In this document: in pieces, positions 27,701 through 37,956 of the stretch
Position numbering within the stretch: position 1 is the stretch's first letter
How the letters are laid out: every line of letters starts with the position of its first letter
Source: Aplidium turbinatum
Lineage: Eukaryota > Chordata > Ascidiacea > Aplousobranchia > Polyclinidae
NCBI GenBank assembly: GCA_918807975.1
Contig: OU964932.1
Coordinates: forward strand, 16,585,501 to 16,649,500
DNA length: 64,000 nucleotides
Direction: 5' to 3'
Program-made: the position numbers and the translations under genes
The notes under the pieces: generated by a model
Database searches by the model: none
The model's input: the letters and a program-made list of their open reading frames with translations, nothing else
Told to the model about the DNA's origin: nothing

Positions 27701-30354
27701 AAAACACGATTAGTATTACTTTATTATTATCCCGTTATATATATCCAAAACGTTAATTTTCTGGGTTGTTACTTCGTTAGCAACCAAGTCGACAAAGTTT
27801 TGCAGTCCACTTTAAAAACGACGCTTTAATTTTATGTCTTTTTTGCTTCAGGTCCGTGTCCAAAAGATTCACAAGGCTCGAATCTCATGTCGTCACCCTT
27901 GCTCGAAGCCTTGCGCAACTATCGTCAGAGTTACGTCAGCAAAACGTCACGTCAAGAGAGATTGAACAGTTGCGTCATGAAATGCAAGAAGTATGTCGCT
28001 AAATCCCAGACAACAAATCAACCGTTTTTTACATTGTTCTGCGTCGTCGTTACAACGTCTGCAGACGAGCTGTCTAAGATAGAATGTAGCAGGACACGGA
28101 AGAACATTTTTTTGAACCTGTATCACATTTTGCTGCATTAAAACGTTTTAACTTTTTTAATATATTTAGCGCTTCACGATTATGCAAAGGTTATTCTACT
28201 CGAAAAACAGTTAAATGTATTGAAATTCTACAATATTTTAGAAACAAACAACTGTAAAAGAGGAAAATTTTTGTCTTGACTGTTGTGTCATAGTAGCCAT
28301 TCGGATTTTAAATCTACCGATTTAAAACCGTTTCGATATTCAAAGAACACATACATTGTCATACACATACTTTACATCTGAAGATCATTTTTCAACAAAA
28401 CTGGCATTGCAAGAAATTCTTTTCATAGTCTATCAGAAGAAAACTATTGCCAAGTTAGTAATAGCCATTACAAAGCTCATGCATATTTGTTTCAGTTGAA
28501 AGCTCGTCAAATACTTTCGGTGGAACCGAAGACTCGAAAAAGTCTGACGTCATCATCGACGAAGAGCGGAAGTCAACCGAAAGTAAAGAAACTCGTTAAG
28601 TTTTTCGGGGAGCAGCCGCCATTGCTTACCTTGTTTTTAAAACAACTTGGCTATGAGGTGAGGTTTTAATGTTGCCAATTAGTCAAACTGTAACTTACAA
28701 AGCTTAACTGCATATCGGTAATCATAACAAACTTTAATTTGGTTTCTTAGATACATTGCTTGCTTTTCTTACGTTTCTTACTTTTTTAGACGTTTCACTG
28801 TTTTTTGTCTTTTTTTATCCGGTTGTTTTATCTATTTTTTTTGTAACAACAGGTTAGAAAGTGTAGTTCTATGGTGATATAGCAAAGCATCATGTGATGC
28901 AACAGAATAGAACATGAAACTAGGCCACACGCAGTTTCTTGCAATATGCTTTGATCATTCAGCCGCTTTAGCGATTTGATCATGGTTAAGCAGCAATGCT
29001 AAAGCGAATACATTTTTTTTTAAGAAAAAGTTATGTAATTGTAGAGCAATGAAATCAAATTTGTTTTGCCACAAATATTCAAAACGTCAGTTCAATTACG
29101 AGCCTATGACACTTTTTATTCTAATTAGTTATGCCAACGAAATTCTATTTCAAGCAGACGTTAATTATACACAGCAGCTGTAAACAGAAAAGGTGTCATT
29201 GCCATATGCCAGTGGCGTAGCTAGGGAATGTGCCGCCCGGGGCGAATTCAGATTTTGCTGCCTCTTCAAGAAACAGCATGTGAAAATGAAATTTTGTTAA
29301 TTGACTTAAAATGGAATTATTGTATGTTTTGAACCAGTAGCGTAGCTAGTAATTTTGAAATGGGGGGTTTTAAGGGCCGGCGGGCGAAGCCCGACGGCGT
29401 CCTCGCCAAAGACGACACCCAGCGGCCGGGAGTCTGGGGGGCTTCCCCCCCCAGCAAATTTTGAAAAATTACTTTGGATTTGGTGCATTCTGAGAGCATT
29501 TTCAACAAAAATGTGGGTATAAATCCCCTAGTATAAATATTTCTGTAAAATGGTGCTGTCCGGTGGCATACCAAAAGGATAAGATCATGTTTTCTTGGGA
29601 ATTTTTCGGTAACTTAATAAAGCTAAGTCTCTATGTTTTCTTGTTGCTAATTCCTGGCTGAGATATTTGAATGTTTGGTATTGGCAAAACTCGCTCTTTT
29701 AATGGAGTTTCGTTTAAAATTAGGCAAACTTTGTTTTAGAGACATAGAGACTGAAAGCATCATTCTCAATATCGTGACGTCACATGCGTGCCAAAGGGGA
29801 GGTTGTAACCCCCAAACCCCTCCTCCCCCTTGGCTACGCCACTGTTTTGAACGTTGCCATTCTGTTTGCTTTTATTTTCCGTGTACTTTTGCATTATCAA
29901 AAAAAAAAAGTCCTGTCTGAAAGTGCCGCCCCACCCCCCCTAGCTACGCCACTGCCATATGCTAATAGCTGGCACTTTGGTGATTTGTTAAATTGACAGA
30001 AACCAATTTTGTAATGCTTGCTATGCGCAAGGCGAGGTCACCCGGCTGTCATCGTTAACATCAAAGGAGGCCAGCTCTTTAAGATACAGTTCGCGTTTAA
30101 CGTGGTCCTGCTGCAAGATTATTCCAATATTTATTGAATAAATATGAATAGATGTTCTACATTCGTTATCCAATAGTTATAATCAATAATCATTTTATCT
30201 CTGTATTCAGAAATATATGAAGAATTTCGAAAGCGAGAGCATTGGGATGATGGAACTTCCATACATGGATGAAAAACGTCTCCAAGACATAGGGATACCT
30301 CTTGGACCCCGCTTAAGAATTATGAAGGAGGCTCAGAAATCTTCTTACGTATGA
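12749..30354 (+). CDS. Spliced gene: coiled-coil protein with C-terminal SAM domain
   Basis: Eleven exons join in frame with GT-AG borders: 12749-12991, 19440-19526, 19677-19832, 20259-20390, 21002-22100, 23189-23310, 25259-25473, 26189-26341, 27852-27990, 28496-28657, 30211-30354. They total 2652 nt, giving 883 residues and a TGA stop. The ATG has an in-frame TAG 16 codons upstream. Residues 1-570 are Ser/Pro/Asn-rich and look disordered; exon 5 alone gives about 366 residues. Residues 614-684 are Arg/Lys/Ser-rich. Residues ~740-795 form a heptad-like coiled coil (exons 9-10). Residues ~815-880 are a SAM domain split by the last intron, with LFLKQLGYEKY at its start and LQDIGIPLGPRLRI near its end. 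SAM domains mediate homo- or hetero-oligomerisation, so a scaffold role is an inference. I do not recognise the orthologue. A missed small exon in the 6.4-kb first intron cannot be excluded. Confidence 0.85.
17750..19109 (-). mobile_element. Kolobok-type DNA transposon remnant (TTAA target, THAP)
   Basis: The ends are AGTGCCCCTGACAGG (17750) and CCTGTCAGAGGCACT (to 19109), inverted repeats with one mismatch. Both are flanked by TTAA (17746-17749 and 19110-19113). The minus strand keeps a THAP zinc-finger coding piece. TTAA duplication plus THAP fits Kolobok; at 1360 bp it is much shorter than an autonomous element. Confidence 0.8.
18409..18591 (-). pseudogene. THAP domain fragment of a Kolobok transposase
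   Basis: Sixty codons read C-x2-C (NCCLC), then VLSFPTFPQNEVLRRKW, then WDGPYKTSRICSLH, which is the THAP order C2-FPxFP-R..W-W.P-S..C..H. The frame stops at the final His just before the usual Phe and acidic residues, consistent with a small deletion. No catalytic core was seen. Confidence 0.75.
22413..23168. mobile_element. Foldback element with 218-bp inverted arms
   Basis: The arm 22413-22630 is the near-exact reverse complement of 22951-23168, with equal lengths and very few mismatches, around a 320-bp spacer. It has no coding capacity. The right arm ends 20 nt before the acceptor of exon 6 of the SAM-domain gene (exon starts 23189). A 13-bp string TAATAGTGATTTA occurs on both sides (about 22374 and 23170). 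Confidence 0.85.
27478..27735 (+). repeat. SINE family C with tRNA-like head
   Basis: TAGCCGAGTGGT (A box) and GGTTCGACACC (B box) are spaced as in a tRNA gene, but the acceptor arms do not pair, so it is not a functional tRNA. The body contains CTCGGCAAAGACACTTAA and ends in ATTATTAT. It lies in an intron of the SAM-domain gene. Confidence 0.7.
28005..28076. mobile_element. Snap-back MITE copy in an intron
   Basis: CCCAGACAACAAATCAACCG, TTACATTGTTC and ACGTCTGCAGACGAGCTGTC follow the 31995-32082 element. It begins 14 nt after the donor of exon 9 of the SAM-domain gene. Confidence 0.6.
29210..29954. mobile_element. hAT-type MITE with a second MITE nested inside
   Basis: The ends are CAGTGGCGTAGCTAGGG and CCCTAGCTACGCCACTG. 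The flanks carry an exact 8-bp duplication, CCATATGC (29202-29209 and 29955-29962), as expected for hAT. A related element occupies 29335-29844. There is no coding capacity. It lies in the last intron of the SAM-domain gene. Confidence 0.85.
29335..29844. mobile_element. Inner hAT-type MITE
   Basis: The ends CAGTAGCGTAGCTAG and GGCTACGCCACTG are flanked by the exact 8-bp duplication TTTTGAAC (29327-29334 and 29845-29852). It interrupts the outer element at 29210-29954, so it is the younger insertion. Confidence 0.85.
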
Positions 30355-30554
30355 CAGTTTCATCAGCGGTTGAAAATCTTAAGGTTCACCAGTTGACTGA
30401 AAGATCAGTGCACACCATGACTTAATACTTTAAAGGAAAAGAGTATAGGGTTGTGTCGCCACCAGTTTGTGGTAATGACGTACGATACGTTAGTCGCCAT
30501 ATGAGCAGGTGTTTCCAGACTCAGGAAGTCACATGACGTACATTGTACTCTTGT

Positions 30555-30560
30555 AATAAA
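30555..30560 (+). other. Poly(A) signal AATAAA of the SAM-domain gene
   Basis: A canonical AATAAA lies 200 nt after the TGA stop of the SAM-domain gene, with no other gene between. It is the most likely 3' end signal. Confidence 0.6.
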
Positions 30561-31562
30561 CAATGCATGAAAAACCAGTTCATTACCAATTGCATTTTAA
30601 TGTATTAAAAATCAGTGCATTTCAGTAAGATCCCAAACCTGAAAGTGTTTACTTTTGAGGTTTTAAAGACAAAGTCCCTTCAAACTTTAAAATCGTGACC
30701 ACAGAATACATAATGCTTCCAAAATTGCATTGATCCCTTTGAGTGTAAATGTGCAATTGCTAATTATGTAACAACTGAAAATGCAGCGTTTTGTTTTCTT
30801 GTAAACTTCTGTCAATGGTAATGGATTCGCTTATGCAATATGCATAGGCTGTTGCACAAATGTAGTGACATTAACTTGGTTTTATTTCCGATTTTAGGTT
30901 GATGAATTTTAAAACAACTGAAAGTAAAAATCCGGTTATAACAGAAAATCAAGATGGTCTTTTCAACAAAAATTGACCGAAACTTGAATTATTGATCGAA
31001 GTTTTAAATATGAATTACAAAATGTTCTTCGCCCAGTAGTGACATTGGTCTTCACAATCTCTCCGCTGTTAGCAAAATAACTTTTTATTCCCCGATATAC
31101 CAACACCTTGCTGCAAAGGGCAGATCTTTTGCTGCAAAACTGGTCTAGTTTCTTTGCATTCTATCAATATGCTGTAATTGTTTCATGCTTCATCAAATCT
31201 CCCAGAGTCAATCCAAATCAAACGTCACTCGGTAAATTGGGTAATTAGTAATTGTCTTCTATGGTCTAGCAGTCTATTTGATTGTTTGGGAGCTAATTCT
31301 TTTATGAAATCATTCACATGACAAACTGACATAAAAAAATATATATTTTGTCATGGACGTTTTCAGCTTCATTCGCGACAACAATGAAAAAAAGCAGTGA
31401 CAACATTTTAGCTGAAACCACTTTCATCTTCAAAATAAAAAAAAATTAAAAGGTTTTTTTCAATCGATACCGTCATGAATGGAAATCTAATGGAAACCAC
31501 TTTTTCCCCACAAAATTAAAAAAAAATTGTATAAGTTTCTCTATTGAATTGCTAGATGTATA

Positions 31563-31832
31563 CAGGCCCGGATTTAGAGGGGGCAGAGGATGCAGGTGCC
31601 CCGGCCCCCCCCGAGTTTTGAAGGGCCTCCCTACGTGGAAAAAATGTGTTTCTGTGTTATTTTTTTTTTCTTTCAGTCTTTAAAGTTTCTGCAAAATGCT
31701 GTGCAGTGCTGGACTAATGCTACTGTAGACGTAGAGGCGGTTTTTCGCGCCGTAGGTGCGAAAAATTCTTTTGCACAGGGGCCTCCCGATCTAAAAGTGC
31801 CCCGGGCCCCCAATCAGCTAAATCCGGCCCTG
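31563..31832. mobile_element. 270-bp hAT-type MITE
   Basis: The ends CAGGCCCGGATTTAG and CTAAATCCGGCCCTG are inverted repeats. The exact 8-bp duplication GATGTATA lies at 31555-31562 and 31833-31840. No transposase is present. Confidence 0.85.
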
Positions 31833-31994
31833 GATGTATAACTGTATTCTGATGTCATGCCTCACTGTGTTGTAGCAATAACGTACTACATATGTGCTTT
31901 CACCCAATCAACATCGGATCAGAACGTACTCGTATCTTATCTCGCTTTTTCTTTTTTATACTGATGTGGCGAGTTGTGACATGACAGTGTAGTT

Positions 31995-32082
31995 CCCAGA
32001 CAGCAAATCAACCGTTTTTAACATTGATTCAACGTCTGCAGACGTTAAATCAATGTGAAAAACGATTGATTTGCTGTCTGGG
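31995..32082. mobile_element. 88-bp snap-back MITE, best-preserved copy
   Basis: The whole element is almost one palindrome, from CCCAGACAGCAAATCAACCG to a matching end with CTGTCTGGG. The centre is ACGTCTGCAGACGT, itself a perfect palindrome. Related copies lie at 4441-4774, 28005-28076 and 42237-42306, with weaker ones at 7945-8035 and 33255-33345. Confidence 0.8.
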
Positions 32083-33055
32083 AAGAGGCAGCTGGGGTGT
32101 TACTTTCACAACAAAGAAAATGTCTGACCCCATATATGTTGTTACCATTTCTTGCTTCTTTTTGTGAAATAAATCGTTATAAAGTCATCAAAACGACATT
32201 ATTTGCGATCCTACCTCGTTTGGCCTGCAGCCTACAACGGACGATGGGAAAATGTGTGCCAATAATTTTACCACCAGACCAGACAATTAAAATGCTTAAA
32301 ATTTGAAGACAACAAAAGGAAGTTGAAGCATTGTAAACACTCACCCCTCTTTTGTATCTGTCATTTTAAAAAAATACCCGGTAGAATTGCATATTTTTGA
32401 AAATCCCCAAGAGATCATGAAAATGGAATTATTTTTATCTTGGTGATGACATAACGCCGATACCAACAATAAGGCGAAAGCAAAAGGCTTTTTTGCGATC
32501 TTTTTTTATTGATGTTAAACACCGCTAACCTTTACCTAGGGTGTAATCAATTGCATGAGAATAGTTGCTGAAAGAAAGGCAGCCTAGAGAAAGGAACTGC
32601 CCACCCCACACTCGTTACAGAGTCGAAGGCCTACAGAGTGATAACTTTATCTTCTCATCCCAAAAACTCAGTAACTGAGTATGAGATCATCTCTACCTCT
32701 GTGCCTCTAACGTGAATCACTCTGGGAAGTTACGGGCATGGATTTATATCATTAAAAATAACTTTTCCCAAGTAACGTTTGGACTTCGAGCAATGAGTCG
32801 TTTGCAAGGATTGCAGTAAGTTTCCATTCCAGTTCGCTTCAGTCAGCAAATCTCATTCAGTCCCTTTCATCAAGACTGTATCGTGACATTTACTTCACAT
32901 CAAACATTTATACGAAACTGGCCAAGTAGTTTACATCATAGAGCTGACTGCATTCGGTTCAAAGTAGCGAGATCAAAATTTATCTTGACAAGGTCCTGGC
33001 AGAACCGGCGTCACAAAATTTGCAAGTTCATCTTTTATTCATCGAAAGACTAATG

Positions 33056-33162
33056 CGATCGATAATGTTTTTATAGTCTTTGGTATGATCTGATTTGGAA
33101 TCGATCTCAGACCTATCAGCACTAGAGCGGAAGGCGAAACTCTTCCGCCACTGAGCTGATTA
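33056..33162 (-). repeat. SINE family B, 5' fragment
   Basis: The reverse complement shows AGCTCAGTGGCGGAAGAG, CGCCTTCCGCTCTAGTGC and TGAGATCGATTCC, matching the head of the copy at 7251-7510. The 3' half is missing or too diverged. Confidence 0.65.
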
Positions 33163-33254
33163 ATTGACAGTGATGGAAGACTAATTGTTCGTGCCCTTGG
33201 AATAACCCTCATAGCAATCGCTTTTAAGCACAAATCACCGGTCAAGAGACTCAA

Positions 33255-33345
33255 GACCCAACCAGCAAAATCTGTCATTTTTACATTGGTTCAACGTCTT
33301 CTAACTTTGGACAAATGTGAAAAGAATCTTACTTTGTCGGGCGGT
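33255..33345. mobile_element. Degenerate snap-back MITE
   Basis: ACCCAACCAGCAAAATCTGT, ACATTGGTTCAACGTCTTC and a TTGTCGGG end follow the family order with many changes. Confidence 0.4.
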
Positions 33346-33546
33346 GACCTGGTGCTCTGAAATGTTTTTGTTGCTTTTCATGTTGACAAATGCGTTGAAA
33401 TGATAGTTATTACTATTCTTGACACAACTCGGCTTGGATAATATAAAAAATGAAGTAGCTAACAACATTGAAATAACAAAATATGAATAAATGTTTTCTT
33501 GTGATGGTTTCTGACGATGTTTCGCAGTATTTGAAGCATAAAAATT

Positions 33547-33794
33547 ACAATACAAACGAATTTATTTTCATACGAGTCAGTTCAATCATAAACAGCTAAA
33601 AATCGATTTCGATCAGCCAGTAGCTAGATCATTTTCAGTGAAAGTGACTCAAATAGAATCATTTTAAAAAGAATCATTTTGATTCTATTTGAATAAGCTT
33701 AACTGAATATGGTCTAGCTACTAGCTGATCAAAATCGATTTTTTGCTGTTTATGATTGAACTGACTCGTGTGAAAATAAATTCGCTTGTATTAC
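33547..33794. mobile_element. Hairpin element containing a spliced-leader-like 16-mer
   Basis: An imperfect palindrome of about 248 bp. CGAATTTATTTTCATACGAG (from 33557) mirrors the block ending at 33784, and ATAAACAGC and AATCGATT blocks also mirror each other. The centre is an ATTTTAAAAAGAATCATTTT stretch. The right arm holds ATTCTATTTGAATAAG at 33682-33697. No coding capacity was seen. Confidence 0.7.
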
Positions 33795-36030
33795 AAGACA
33801 TGTAATCGAATCGTTCGTATTAAGCATTGTTGTGGGTTTGACACCTGTCAGAAGATGTTTCATTTTTTTGATAAAAGTTACCACGATTAATAATTTTGAA
33901 AAACCTTAGTTTATAAACTTTAGGCCTACACAAAAGTTGTTGCAAACTTTTCTATAAAGCGTAAAACATCTGTGAAAGAAAAGTGTAGGTTGGTATAGTT
34001 ATGATGCTGATCATGCTATTATTTAGTTATAAATTACCTTTCTTGTCTATGTTGGTGGTGCCGGCTAGTTTGTAGCAGCATGTAACCACGCGTTTGCAGT
34101 ATATCAGATACCTATTAGAAAATTACGACAGTTATTACAATTTTTACACAAGGTCTTTTATCTTTAACTTTACCTATTTTTTTGTGCTTTTTCTGTCTTG
34201 GACCTGAAGCCATCGTGCAGCAAAGATTCAGATTCTTTGTTTTTTGTTTATAACTACAGCACACATACATCAGTTAAGTTAAGTTATACAGATAAATGAA
34301 TGAATACACAATCTACATCGTTTTACTGACTCAGTCTATGTATCATTGGAAGTACAGTAATGTTTTTCCCTGGACTACCGCACAAATTACCCAGAACCAG
34401 GTTGGTTATGTGTCTCATGGTCATTGAGCAACCGTTGCAGAAAATCAATAAAAAAAGAACGGATTTGTTGATTGTCTTGTGTGACGGCTAGCATCATCAT
34501 TTTAATTTGCGCCCATTGTGACAACATACAGTACACACTACACAGCGAATCAAAGATGCAGTCCAACACAACATAGGTAGCGGAATCAACGAAGGGACAT
34601 GTAGGTCTACAATAGTCATCGAGTCAGGTGTTTCTTGTCTTGTATTGACAGAAGCAGAACTTTCAGTTTCAGCTAGTTTCTATTTCTACAAAACGCGAAC
34701 GTTATAACGTGCTTGATACTGAAACAGGACAATCAGTTTAAAATATGGCATGGTCGCAACACCTCATATCTGTTCATTCCTCATAACTTCATTGTTGTCT
34801 TTGCGACGTAAAAACGCAACACAGCTCTTTCTTCAATTCCTTCCAAAAGCATTCTTAATAATTCACTTTCCGGTTTGCCAGTTTTGACAAAACACGAAAT
34901 GATCATTTTCTTTGAATAGAATTTCATAGAATATTTATTCGTTACTATTATTTTCCATGTCATTACACACGGCAAGCTGTGTGGTAACGTCATTTACACA
35001 TCAATGGATACTTTCTGGTTGAAACAACTGTTTTATCAGATTGCATGTGTTGTTTTGATGGTGGAAGACAATTCCTCGTGAAGTTGATAAAGCAATCAGA
35101 ACATATAACTGCTCCTAATCAGCAAACCGTGTTCACTGGCTTGTATATTGTAGCAGGTAAAAATAAATACGCGAGCTATGTGTTGTTAAGGTCAAACCAA
35201 ACAATGTAAAACTCGGCGATGCGCCTCTCTGCTTGCGCATATAGATGCACAGATAAGGACAATAAGCTTATCGCTTGTCAGCGCAAACGGAATCGATTTC
35301 ACGTCTTGTATAAATGTCAGAAACAACAAAATTACATCAAAATTTTGAATTTAGAAAACAACTACACACTTCGTGCTTTATGTCTTACAGGCTTACACCA
35401 TCAGATCCGTCTTGCGATTTTGAAAAAAGTCAAGAAAAATCAAGTGCGTGGCATCACTGTTCCGGCAGCGATCAATGGAAATATGAGCCCTTCCTCTCCA
35501 TCTTGAGGAGCAAAGGGTTAAAGAATGGATGTTTTGTCGTTCTTATAGCGCCAGTTACTTGGAGCACAATCCTATTGCTGATATTTCCCACTGCTGATAT
35601 TCTATGCTAAGAAATCTACGTGAAGTAATTTTCTAACGTATATAGGGATCCATGCATCAAGAAGGGGTGCGAGACCTCTTCTCATGGGGTGCGTAGATGT
35701 TGAATCATTAGATTAGTTACAAAATGGCGTAAAAAGGTTAAGAACCACAGCTCTAAGACACCCATCAAAAGTTTCAGCGTTTTTTTTTATGAGCATTTTT
35801 CCGGCTGATAGGACTTTTCGTTTTTCACTTTTAGAAGTACAGCACTGTATGGTGCTGAGTGTGGTGTCGCAAACGCAGCTTGTGTTTGAAGGTTTTGTCT
35901 ATCTGTTGTGAATTGTGATGAAAGTGAATTGAATTGAGATGGAATGAAACTGAACTGACTGAGACCCAGTTGTGATGCTTTTTATGCAGACACAGCGTCA
36001 CAGTATTTGTCTCCTTACTCTCCTGTAGCC

Positions 36031-36390
36031 CAGGGTTACTCAACCAATGTTAACAAAGGTCCAGTTTGACAAGTTAAATATTTTTAGCGGTCCGGTGAAT
36101 ACGTTATTTCACACGCAACCAAAAAAGTTAAACTATCAGAACCAGTACCGAACCATTTTTTTAGGTAAAATGTAACCCGACTTGGGTTTTTGACAAAGTG
36201 TTGTGGGGGACTGGAAGGCGAAGGCCCCAGCTACTAAGATAATCACAGAGAAAATTGCTTCCTTTTAGTAAAAATATGCTTGAAGAAGCCCTGAAACATG
36301 GCAATGAGGTTGTTTTATAAGACGCCAAGGTCCACCATCAATACCCAGAAGATCCGGATCGGACCAAGGTCCGCTAGTTGAGTAGCCCTG
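36031..36390. mobile_element. 360-bp hAT-like MITE
   Basis: The ends CAGGGTTACTCAACC and TAGTTGAGTAGCCCTG are inverted, and inner AAAGGTCC/GGACCAAGG blocks also mirror each other. The flanking 8-mers are similar but not identical, so this is an older insertion. No coding capacity. Confidence 0.65.
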
Positions 36391-36479
36391 CGTGGCCAAT
36401 TACAATGACGTATCATACCACCACAGCAAAACTAAACGCACAAATGGCACATTCTCACCAAGTTGATAAGACACCAGAG

Positions 36480-37948
36480 CAGTGGTTCCCAACCTGGGGT
36501 TCGCGGACCCCTTGGGGGTCCGTGAGAAAGCATTTGGGGGTCCGTGATTACCTTGATGAATTTTGGAGAAAAAAAAACTTTGTTCTATATGCACGGATGG
36601 AGTACCAGCTCGGGAACAAATCCGGATTTGCTGCTTTAGTAAAAAACGAAGCTCCTCGAGTGGTTGTTACCCATTGCTTCTTGCACAGGTACGCCTTAGC
36701 AGCAAAAAGTTTAACAGTAAGTCTCAAAGAAATTCTGACGAATTGCATGAAAGTCGTTTATTTCATCAAAAGCAGAGCTGTAAACCACCGTATACTTTGA
36801 AAGTGCTCTGTCAAGAAGTAGGGTCAGATTACGAAGTACCGTACTTTTGTATCATTCTGAGGTACCTTGGTTATCTAGAGAAGTTTTAAAACGACTGCAG
36901 CAGCTAAAAAATGAGGTATCAACTCTTTTGAAAGCAAAAGTAAGTCCCCTCTCAAAATTGTTCGAGAGTAAAAGTTTTTTATACGCATGGCCTACTTAGT
37001 CGATATTTTCGGTCATATTAACAATGTTAATCGTGGCATTCAAGGACCAGGTGTGACAATAGGCCTAATTGATGCAGCTGAAAAACTGAAAACGTTTTTA
37101 GCCAAGTTGCTTGGTTTAGAAACGCAGATTGGAAGCAGGTAATTGCGCTAACTTTCTAATGTTAGAAGATCTTATCTTGATGGATGAAACTCAAAGAAAA
37201 TGTACTCTTTTGATCTCAATGAGAGAAAAATTTTGCGCACACTTGCAAACCTGCAAATCTCATTTCAACGTTATTTTAATTTAGAACACCTGCCGAACAA
37301 AGTGGAAACATGGATTCGAAATCCTTTTCTTTTTAACTTGAACAACATTAGCGATGACGATCTCAGTAAAGATGACCTAATTGATTTGAGATCAAAAGAG
37401 TTATTACGCATTGAATTTTATTCAAAAACTGTGGAAGAATTTTGGTGCTCACAACTGCAAACCTACCCATTCTTGGCAAAGCAAGCGATTATTGTTTTGT
37501 TACCATTTACCTTTGCGAGGCAGGATTCTCAGCTCTTGTTACAATAAAAACTAAACATCGAAATCACCTGGACGTTGAAGATGAAATGCGTGTTGCATTG
37601 TCAAAAATTAAACCAACAGCCCTCTCATTCAATGTGCTAACGTTGAAAAAGTTTCGACATGGCACTTTGGGTCACCTTACTATTCAAATACTGCTGACAT
37701 TTCTTGAACAATTCATTCATTTTCTTATTTGAGCAATTGTTTAACCTGATAGCCTATTTGTCGCAGGAGTCATAGCGGCAATGCAATATGACATAGTACA
37801 GTAGTGGAATAGCATAATTACAATACAATAGTCAATAGTAGACTACAGTATGTTAATCGAGTTTTAGGCAAAATTAGGTAGGGGTAGGGGTCCGCAAAAT
37901 TAATAATTTCTCTAAAGGGGTCCGTAACAAAAAGGTTGGAAACCACTG
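36480..37948 (+). mobile_element. Internally deleted hAT transposon (ZBED5/SCAND3-like transposase)
   Basis: The ends are CAGTGGTTCCCAACCTGG and AAGGTTGGAAACCACTG. The 8-bp duplication is CACCAGAG (36472-36479) against CACTAGAG (37949-37956). At 1469 bp it keeps only the middle and C-terminal thirds of a transposase; the BED finger and first catalytic region are gone. Confidence 0.85.
36563..37720 (+). pseudogene. Decayed hAT transposase
   Basis: Recognisable pieces, in changing frames, are CTDGVPA, then GFAALVKNEAPRVVVTHC and MKVVYFIKSRAVNHRIL, and finally the hATC dimerisation segment with CEAGFSALVTIKTKHRNHL and VEDEMRVALSKIKP. These are the usual order for the ZBED5/FAM200/SCAND3-type hAT family. 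Several frame changes make it non-functional. Confidence 0.8.
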
Positions 37949-37956
37949 CACTAGAG

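Larger units (their letters stand above)
30561..36030. other. Gene-free stretch between the SAM gene and the hAT cluster
   Basis: Apart from the MITEs, hairpin and SINE fragment listed separately, I see nothing recognisable. The 98-codon frame at 35314-35610 has no similarity I can name. Confidence 0.5.

Noticed and set aside
33682-33697. A true SL RNA gene
   Set aside because: No GT donor or Sm-type tail follows the 16-mer, and it is part of a palindrome.
35640-35760. hAT end resembling AAGGTTAAGAACCAC
   Set aside because: Only one end is visible and no target duplication was found.
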